Assembly: GCA_025359985.1 (NCBI GenBank)
Contig: JANYDB010000097.1
Span: 1 to 59,900 of the forward strand
Origin: Burkholderiales bacterium
GTDB taxonomy: Bacteria > Pseudomonadota > Gammaproteobacteria > Burkholderiales > Usitatibacteraceae
Direction of reading: 5' to 3'
DNA: 59,900 nt
The notes beneath the pieces were generated by a model that was not told the DNA's origin, made no database searches, and was given only the letters and a program-made list of their open reading frames with translations. The translations under genes and the position numbers were made by a program. Positions 54,173 to 59,900 of the stretch are shown here, in pieces; positions within the stretch are counted from its first letter, which is position 1, and every line of letters starts with the position of its first letter.

Positions 54173-56068
54173 TCATGTACGTGTTACGGGTGGCTGATTT
54201 TCAACACCCCAAACTGGCAATGGACTGTGCCCACGTAACACCTGCTCACCGAGAGCAATCAGCCTGAAATCCTCGCCCAGCTTGGACTTTACGGATTCCG
54301 TCAGCACAATTGTGGTACTCAGACGCTTGGTCAAACCTTCCAGCCGTGATGCCACATTAACCGCATCGCCAATCGCTGAATAATTGTGCCGCTCCGTTGA
54401 GCCAATATTACCGACCACCACCTTTCCGTAGTTTATGCCGATCCCTATAACAAGTGGTGGCAATCCATCCACCGCAAATTCCTCGTTTAATTTTTTCAGC
54501 GCTGCCGTCATATCACAGGCGCATCTTACTGCGTCACCGCAAGGATCAACCGCTGCCCTCGGTGCACCGAACAGCACCATCATGCCATCACCAATAAATT
54601 TATCAATTGTGCCTTCGTATTGATGCACACAGGCAACCATGCGGTCAAAATAACGAGTGAGAACCGTGGTGGTCATTTCCGGTGTCAATGATTCTGACAA
54701 TGCTGTAAAGCCACGGATATCGCTGAACAACACACAGACCTCGGCGGTCTCCGCCGATACGCCCGCGGACAGATTACCCGCCATCATTTCCTGCAAGACG
54801 GCGGGTGAAACACTGCCGGCAAACGAGGTCTTGAAGCGATTTTTTTCAAGTAGTGTTTGCACGCTGTCGGCCACTCCTCTGACTATTACGCCCACCCACA
54901 AAGCCAGTGTTAAGGTTACGACAGGCAGCAACCAGTTAACAGTGATGAAGATCACAGAGAGCACAAATATAACCAGCGGCGCGATCACCAGCGCCCCGAT
55001 GTAAAAACTAGCACGGGAACGCAAAAAAACGGTGCATAGCAGAATCAAACAAAAACCCACCGTGAGCCATGCAGGCAGGGGACGAATCAGGCCATTTCCC
55101 AAGATGCTGCGCAGCGTCTGTAGATGGATAACTACACCCGGCTGATTAAGATTTTCAAAACTAGATTGCCGCCCCCACGAAGCCAGCAACAGTGGCAGCT
55201 TCCAGCTATCAATGCCGCTCATCACGCTGCCCACTACCACTACCTTGCCGCCAAAATATCGCTCTAGCGCGCCCTCGTCTTCGGCGAGCAAATCGAGCAC
55301 TTTTTGCATGGGTATGTAGTCAATTTTACGGCCCACGCTAAAATCGATATAGCCCGACAATACCGGCTTGCCCAGCGCTCGCGCTATGCTCCCCGCCATG
55401 GAGGGCATGCGTCCGCCAAAGGGCAATTCACTTTCATCAAAACGCCGTGCCGCCCGATCCGGATCTTCAATGACTTGATCTAGCGAGAAGGTTTCATCCT
55501 GAAGCATGCGCAGGTAGATTTTATTAATGCCCGCCAGACGACCATCTGCGTCAATAGTGTGGACAATGGTGAGCGGAGCTTGTTGTTTCAGATTGCGCAA
55601 ACTATTCAAGAGCGCTAAATCCAACCCCGGAATAATCGAATCATACGAACGCGGTGGCAACACAATATCGACTGCAACCGCAGCCGGTTTGCCGCGCCGG
55701 ATTGCTTCAAACAATTTCGCATAATGTTTGTGCCACAGCGCGGATGGCTCTTCAAATTTAACCAGCGCCCCGTCATCAATCCCTATCAGCACCGGATCAT
55801 TCAGAGCGTCACGCGGAAAATACTCACGCAACAGGCGCATCTCGATATCAAAAGCCGTCCGCCCCAACGCGGCATCAAACGAGCCCATACGGTTCGGTAG
55901 CTGGGTAAGCGCCAGCAATATCAATACCGCGATGCCCCAGACCAATGGCCATGGGCCCAGGCATATACCCAGACGCATACCCATGCCCAGGCCCGAGCCA
56001 CGCCACCCGGCAAAACGACCCGACTTGGCAGTGATGGGACTACCAGCTGATTTTCTTGATGTGCGCAT
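54173..56068 (-). CDS. CHASE2 domain - class III adenylate cyclase
   Basis: 631 residues. One membrane segment near the N-terminus (GICLGPWPLVWGIAVLILLAL) leads into a periplasmic CHASE2 sensor domain (about 60-330), then three membrane helices (TVGFCLILLCTVFLR, YIGALVIAPLVIFVLSVIFI, LPVVTLTLALWVGVIV) and the cyclase domain (about 435-615). Cyclase residues are VCVLFSDIRGFTALS with metal Asp, DKFIGDGMMVLFGAP with the second Asp and the adenine-type Lys, and NYSAIGDAVNVASRLEGLTKR with Asn and Arg of the active site, so ATP is the likely substrate. It would turn an envelope signal into cAMP. Downstream on the same strand are the FecR-like and caspase-MORN genes. Confidence 0.93.
   Translation of the reverse strand: MRTSRKSAGSPITAKSGRFAGWRGSGLGMGMRLGICLGPWPLVWGIAVLILLALTQLPNRMGSFDAALGRTAFDIEMRLLREYFPRDALNDPVLIGIDDGALVKFEEPSALWHKHYAKLFEAIRRGKPAAVAVDIVLPPRSYDSIIPGLDLALLNSLRNLKQQAPLTIVHTIDADGRLAGINKIYLRMLQDETFSLDQVIEDPDRAARRFDESELPFGGRMPSMAGSIARALGKPVLSGYIDFSVGRKIDYIPMQKVLDLLAEDEGALERYFGGKVVVVGSVMSGIDSWKLPLLLASWGRQSSFENLNQPGVVIHLQTLRSILGNGLIRPLPAWLTVGFCLILLCTVFLRSRASFYIGALVIAPLVIFVLSVIFITVNWLLPVVTLTLALWVGVIVRGVADSVQTLLEKNRFKTSFAGSVSPAVLQEMMAGNLSAGVSAETAEVCVLFSDIRGFTALSESLTPEMTTTVLTRYFDRMVACVHQYEGTIDKFIGDGMMVLFGAPRAAVDPCGDAVRCACDMTAALKKLNEEFAVDGLPPLVIGIGINYGKVVVGNIGSTERHNYSAIGDAVNVASRLEGLTKRLSTTIVLTESVKSKLGEDFRLIALGEQVLRGHSPLPVWGVENQPPVTRT
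55956..56003 (-). repeat. Degenerate 12-base periodicity near the cyclase start
   Basis: On the plus strand the units CCCAGGCATATA, CCCAGACGCATA, CCCATGCCCAGG and CCCGAGCCACGC follow each other at 55956-56003. They encode the GLGM, GMRL, GICL run at residues about 22-36 of the cyclase. Confidence 0.5.
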
Positions 56069-56136
56069 TTGTGATTTTTATCGATTTCGCACTATTCTAG
56101 CGGCGTTCCCTAGATGAAGCTTAAAACGATATTTCT

Positions 56137-57774
56137 ATGAAAAACTTTGGCAGCTTTGATTACATCATCGTTGGTGCGGGTACCGCAGGCTGCGTGCTGG
56201 CCAATCGCCTGTCAGCCAATCCAGACATGCGCGTGCTGCTATTGGAAGCGGGTGGCAAGGATAATTATTTATGGATTCATATTCCGGTCGGCTACCTGTA
56301 TTGCATCGGCAATCCGCGTACTGACTGGTGTTATCAGACCGAGCCCGAGTCCGGCTTGAATGGTCGCTCCATACTGTATGCGCGGGGCCGCACGCTGGGT
56401 GGCTGCTCCTCTATCAACGCGATGGTTTACATGCGTGGTCAGGCCCGTGATTATGATGAATGGGAAGCGATGGGCAACCCTGGCTGGGGCTGGAACCAGG
56501 TACTCCCGGTGTTCAAACAAAGTGAAGATCACTACGCGGGCGCATCGGCTATCCATGGCACACAAGGTGAGTGGCGGGTTGAAGAGCAGCGGCTTGACTG
56601 GGAAATACTGCATGCCTGGCGTGCCGCTGCCGAAGAATGCGGCATCCCGCCAATAGCTGATTTTAACGGCGGCGATAATTTTGGTTCGGCGCGTTTTCAG
56701 GTGAACCAGAAAAATGGCATGCGCTGGAATGCGACCAAAGCGTTTTTACGGCCCGCTATGAAACGCGCTAATTTAGTCGTGCTTACCCATGCGCTGTCCA
56801 CCAAAGTCCGCGTGGATACTGGCGATCAGGGCAGATGCGCGACCGGGGTTGAGTTCACACACGGCGGCGAAAGTTATTTTGCTGAAGCAAAAATTGAAAC
56901 CATTCTCTCAGGCGGTGCCATCAATTCACCGCAGCTGCTGCAGCTTTCCGGCATCGGCCCGGCGGCATTATTGATGCAGCATGGCATCCCGGTAGTGCAT
57001 GAACTCAACGGCGTTGGTGCGAATTTACAGGATCATCTGCAGTTGCGCATGGCGTTCAAAGTGAATGGCACCCGCACCATGAATGAATGGTCAAATCGCT
57101 GGTATGGCAAAGCGCAAATGGCGTTGCAATATGCACTGTTTCGTACTGGCCCGCTGACGATGGCACCTTCACAGCTAGGTGCTTTCGCCAAATCTGACCC
57201 CGCACAGAAAACCGCCAATATTGAATACCATGTACAGCCGCTGTCGCTGGAAAAATTCGGTGACCCGTTGCATGCGTTTCCGGCATTTACCGCGAGCGTC
57301 TGTAATTTACGTCCGGAAAGCCGTGGCTCGGTCTCCATCAAGAGCGCTGATCCCAACACCCATCCCGCCATCAAACCAAATTATTTATCTACCGAGGCCG
57401 ACCAAAAAGTCGCCATTGATTCTCTCAAACTGACCCGCCTGATTGTAGGCTCGCCGGCTTTGGCTAAATATCAACCTGAAGAATTCAAACCCGGGCTATC
57501 GGCACAAACCGACGAACAGCTTGCGCATGCCGCAGGCGATATTGCCACGACTATTTTCCATCCGGTAGGCACCTGCAAAATGGGGCCTGCTAACGACGTA
57601 GGCGCCGTCGTGGATTCAAGACTGCGGGTGTACGGAATTGATAAGCTACGCGTGGTTGATGCCTCCATCATGCCGACCATTACGTCGGGCAATACGAACT
57701 CGCCGACCATCATGATTGCCGAGCGCGCCAGCAAAATGATTATCGAGGATATGAAAATAAGGACAGGAAAATAA
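56137..57774 (+). CDS. GMC family oxidoreductase, choline/alcohol dehydrogenase-like
   Basis: 545 residues. The FAD site DYIIVGAGTAGCVLANRLS is at the start, followed by LLLEAGG and the GMC signature 1 region GRTLGGCSSINAMVYMRGQARDYD; signature 2 is SGGAINSPQLLQLSGIGP. The catalytic His lies in IFHPVGTCKMG and the closing Asn in TSGNTNSPTIMIAERAS. Relatives oxidise choline, aliphatic alcohols (AlkJ) or polyethylene glycol. Nothing nearby fixes the substrate. It is divergent from the cyclase gene (68 bases apart) and followed by a drug/metabolite transporter. Confidence 0.92.
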   Translation: MKNFGSFDYIIVGAGTAGCVLANRLSANPDMRVLLLEAGGKDNYLWIHIPVGYLYCIGNPRTDWCYQTEPESGLNGRSILYARGRTLGGCSSINAMVYMRGQARDYDEWEAMGNPGWGWNQVLPVFKQSEDHYAGASAIHGTQGEWRVEEQRLDWEILHAWRAAAEECGIPPIADFNGGDNFGSARFQVNQKNGMRWNATKAFLRPAMKRANLVVLTHALSTKVRVDTGDQGRCATGVEFTHGGESYFAEAKIETILSGGAINSPQLLQLSGIGPAALLMQHGIPVVHELNGVGANLQDHLQLRMAFKVNGTRTMNEWSNRWYGKAQMALQYALFRTGPLTMAPSQLGAFAKSDPAQKTANIEYHVQPLSLEKFGDPLHAFPAFTASVCNLRPESRGSVSIKSADPNTHPAIKPNYLSTEADQKVAIDSLKLTRLIVGSPALAKYQPEEFKPGLSAQTDEQLAHAAGDIATTIFHPVGTCKMGPANDVGAVVDSRLRVYGIDKLRVVDASIMPTITSGNTNSPTIMIAERASKMIIEDMKIRTGK

Positions 57775-57786
57775 AATGGCGGGCGC

Positions 57787-58701
57787 TTGAAAGTCAGCGT
57801 TTTTCCTGTAAATGCTGCAGAGACCGTGACCGCATCATCGCGGTTTAGCAGCAATTTTCTGGCCTGGTATTTTGTATTGGTCTGGGGCTCGGGTTTTTTG
57901 GCGACTAAAATAGGCATTCAGTATGCTGCGCCGTTCACATTTTTATCGCTGCGCTTTATCGCGGGCCTGCTCTGTTTGGCGCCACTGTTGCTATGGGTAA
58001 AACCGGCTTGGCCGAGAAGTCAGCGCGAATGGCTGCATGTGATTATCGCGGGACTATTAATGCATGCTATCCATTTGAGTGGTAGTCATTATTCGCAATA
58101 TTTGGGTATGTCGGCAGGTGTTACCGCGATCATTCTCGCCAGCCAAACTTTACTGACCGCAATTGCTGCGGCCGTGTGGATGAGCGAAAAGCCGTCCCGA
58201 ACACAGTGGCTGGGCGTAACCATCGGCCTACTTGGGGTGGGGCTGGTGGTGTGGCATAAGATAGATGTGGCCGCCGTTAGCATTAACAGCTTGATCGCAG
58301 TTGGTACCGGTCTTATTGCGCTCACTGCAGGCACACTTTATCAGCGTCAGTTTTGTGCGCAGGTTGATTTACGGTCAAGCACGTTTATTCAATTTGCCGC
58401 CTCGCTGCTGGTGATTGCACCGCTCAGTTATGCGGTGGAAGGTGCGCGCGTTGATTGGTCGTGGTCGCTGGTGGCGGCGGTATTATTTTTGGTGATATTC
58501 GCTTCTATGCTTGCCGTAAATGCCTTAACCCTGTTGCTACGTCGCGGTGCCGTGACGCGGGTAACCGGTATGCTGTATTTACCGCCGGTCGTGGCCATCA
58601 CGGCCGAGTGGCTGCTGTTTGGGGTGCAACCGACTTGGTTAACCGCGTTGGGGGTGATTATTGTTTGCATCGGCGTCGCGCTCACGGCTAGAGGAAAATA
58701 G
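57787..58701 (+). CDS. EamA/DMT family transporter
   Basis: About 304 residues with ten hydrophobic segments in two EamA halves: LAWYFVLVWGSGFLATKIG opens the first, and SLIAVGTGLIALTAGTLYQRQF opens the second. Typical Gly-rich ends such as GVTIGLLGVGLVVWHK are present. DMT proteins export metabolites or amino-acid-like compounds. The start is uncertain: 57787 is TTG and has no strong ribosome site; a GTG at 57826 is an alternative. It follows the GMC gene by 12 bases. Confidence 0.85.
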   Translation: MKVSVFPVNAAETVTASSRFSSNFLAWYFVLVWGSGFLATKIGIQYAAPFTFLSLRFIAGLLCLAPLLLWVKPAWPRSQREWLHVIIAGLLMHAIHLSGSHYSQYLGMSAGVTAIILASQTLLTAIAAAVWMSEKPSRTQWLGVTIGLLGVGLVVWHKIDVAAVSINSLIAVGTGLIALTAGTLYQRQFCAQVDLRSSTFIQFAASLLVIAPLSYAVEGARVDWSWSLVAAVLFLVIFASMLAVNALTLLLRRGAVTRVTGMLYLPPVVAITAEWLLFGVQPTWLTALGVIIVCIGVALTARGK

Positions 58702-58733
58702 CTGGCAGAACCATAACCTGAACGTAAATAAAC

Positions 58734-59876
58734 ATGCGCCCTCTTCCCCTCATTATCATTCTCATGGTGCTTGACCATGTTGCCTTCAATGGCAGTCGCG
58801 TGGCGGTATCGCTCTACGCCATCCATCAGCATGCAACGCCACTGACGGTGGGTACGTTGATCGCACTTTATGCATTGTTGCCCGCCCTGCTATCGGTCAA
58901 GGCAGGACGCTGGATTGATCGTATCGGCGTCAACAAGCCCTTGCTCGTCGGCTCCATCGGGGTGTGCTTAGGTACGGTGATGCCGTTTATTTTCCCGACG
59001 ATGACAGCGCTCTATGCAACCAGCATCCTAACTGGCGTCTCGTTCATGTTGATCAATGTGTCGGCGTATCACGCGGTCGGCGAAATGAGCCCGCCGGAAG
59101 ATCGTCCGGTCAATTTTAGTTACGTAGCGCTGGGCTTTTCTACCTCCTCATTCATTGCACCGATGTTGACCGGCGTCGCGATAGATCAGCTCGGCTATCC
59201 CATGACTTTTCTTATTTTGGCGTTGTTCACCGTGCTGCCAATTATTGCGCTGTCGGCCAATTTGCTGCCCACGCCAAGGCCGCATCGTCCGCACGAAACA
59301 GCTGCGCAAGGCAGCGTGATGGATTTGTTACGCGATGCCAATCTGCGCCGCTTGTTTATAGCGATGGCGGTATTGACTGTTGCCTGGGATATATATAGTT
59401 TCGCGATTCCGATTCATGGCTCGCACATAGGCTTATCCGCATCGAAAATCGGTATCGTCATGGGTGCTTTTGCTGCCGCCACATTTACAGTGCGCCTCGC
59501 GATGCCCTTCATTGCGCACCGCGTTAAACCGTGGTCGCTATTGGCGGCATCGCTGCTGATTTCTGGCGTGAGCTTTGTGGTTATTCCGTTTACTGACAGC
59601 GTGGGCCTGTTGATGGCGATTATGTTCTTGCTGGGCTTGGGACTGGGTGCGCCGCAACCGATGGTATTGACGCTGCTGCATCAGGCCGCGCCAGTGGGGC
59701 GGGCGGGCGAAGCGCTGGGACTTCGAACCACGTTGATCAACACCAGCCAAACCGTTATGCCGCTGGTGTTTGGCGCGCTCGGCGCCGCGCTGGGCATGGC
59801 GCCGTTATTTTGGGGTATGGCAATTGCGCTGTTTGGTGGCAGTTTGTTTGCACGACGGGTGCGACATAAACGATAG
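58734..59876 (+). CDS. MFS transporter
   Basis: 380 residues with about 12 hydrophobic segments. The loop KAGRWIDRIGVNKPLLVG after the second helix is the MFS motif between helices 2 and 3, and the C-terminal half has LLGLGLGAPQPMVLTLLHQAAPVGRAGEALGLR, typical of small-molecule and drug efflux MFS proteins. Substrate unknown. It follows the EamA transporter by 32 bases, so the GMC enzyme and two transporters may form one unit. The stop lies 24 bases before the window end. Confidence 0.85.
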   Translation: MRPLPLIIILMVLDHVAFNGSRVAVSLYAIHQHATPLTVGTLIALYALLPALLSVKAGRWIDRIGVNKPLLVGSIGVCLGTVMPFIFPTMTALYATSILTGVSFMLINVSAYHAVGEMSPPEDRPVNFSYVALGFSTSSFIAPMLTGVAIDQLGYPMTFLILALFTVLPIIALSANLLPTPRPHRPHETAAQGSVMDLLRDANLRRLFIAMAVLTVAWDIYSFAIPIHGSHIGLSASKIGIVMGAFAAATFTVRLAMPFIAHRVKPWSLLAASLLISGVSFVVIPFTDSVGLLMAIMFLLGLGLGAPQPMVLTLLHQAAPVGRAGEALGLRTTLINTSQTVMPLVFGALGAALGMAPLFWGMAIALFGGSLFARRVRHKR

Positions 59877-59900
59877 CGGTGGCGGGGGCGGGAACGGAAA

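Noticed and set aside
1-59900. Mobile elements, tRNA genes, CRISPR arrays or prophage
   Set aside because: No transposase, integrase, paired terminal repeats, tRNA-like cloverleaf or regularly spaced repeat was seen on reading both strands.

Overview
The window reads as chromosome of a free-living betaproteobacterium of moderate GC. The evidence is the gene order pepA-holC-small helical protein-valS, a homodimeric-type AceE followed by AceF and a dihydrolipoyl dehydrogenase carrying its own lipoyl domain, a TfpX-type pilin accessory gene beside a sigma-54-driven pilin, and the general family mix. The genus cannot be set from the sequence alone. I see no rRNA, tRNA, CRISPR array, insertion sequence, phage or integrase.

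Layout, plus strand 1-10067: the 3' part of pepA, then holC, a small helical protein, valS, an MFS exporter coupled to an enoyl-CoA hydratase, a convergent TusA-like gene, and a chromate pair (rhodanese-ChrB fusion and ChrA) behind a structured leader. From 10102 to 16971 come moaC (minus), a BepA-like M48 protease, an isolated SoxA-like cytochrome, and a MacA/MacB-type exporter whose ATPase and permease are separate genes.

17245-27803 is almost all minus strand: a UDP-glucuronate decarboxylase-like enzyme, a TfpX-like accessory protein, a decayed second pilin gene, and pilA with a textbook -24/-12 promoter. A signalling block follows: GAF-HD-GYP phosphodiesterase, GAF-bearing GspE/PilB ATPase, metallo-beta-lactamase-fold cyclic-nucleotide phosphodiesterase-like protein, double-FHA protein and PP2C phosphatase. 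This block joins c-di-GMP, a second cyclic nucleotide, phospho-Thr reading, phospho-protein erasing and a secretion/pilus motor.

28295-34614 is the pyruvate dehydrogenase operon, with a nested hairpin between aceE and aceF and an unrecognised 84-residue ORF between aceF and lpdA. Small genes follow (VanZ-like, VOC, DUF1499). A tightly overlapped minus-strand operon (42927 to 36421) holds alaS, gmhA, a Nudix hydrolase, a broken DUF6624 gene, a trans-sulfuration enzyme and a GAF protein. An ATP-grasp protein, a deleted enoyl-CoA hydratase remnant and an FAD oxidoreductase follow.

46862-56068 is a second regulatory or stress-type region: a patatin-like lipoprotein, a trypsin-like protease coupled to a membrane FHA protein, and a minus-strand set of CHASE2-adenylate cyclase, FecR-like protein and caspase-MORN protein. 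The window ends with a GMC oxidoreductase and two transporters.

The least expected features are three pseudogenes caught at different stages of decay, 12-nucleotide tandem repeats at or near the starts of several genes, the chromate leader RNA candidate, and the two signalling clusters. Nothing here is proven to be a new system; the two clusters are the best candidates.
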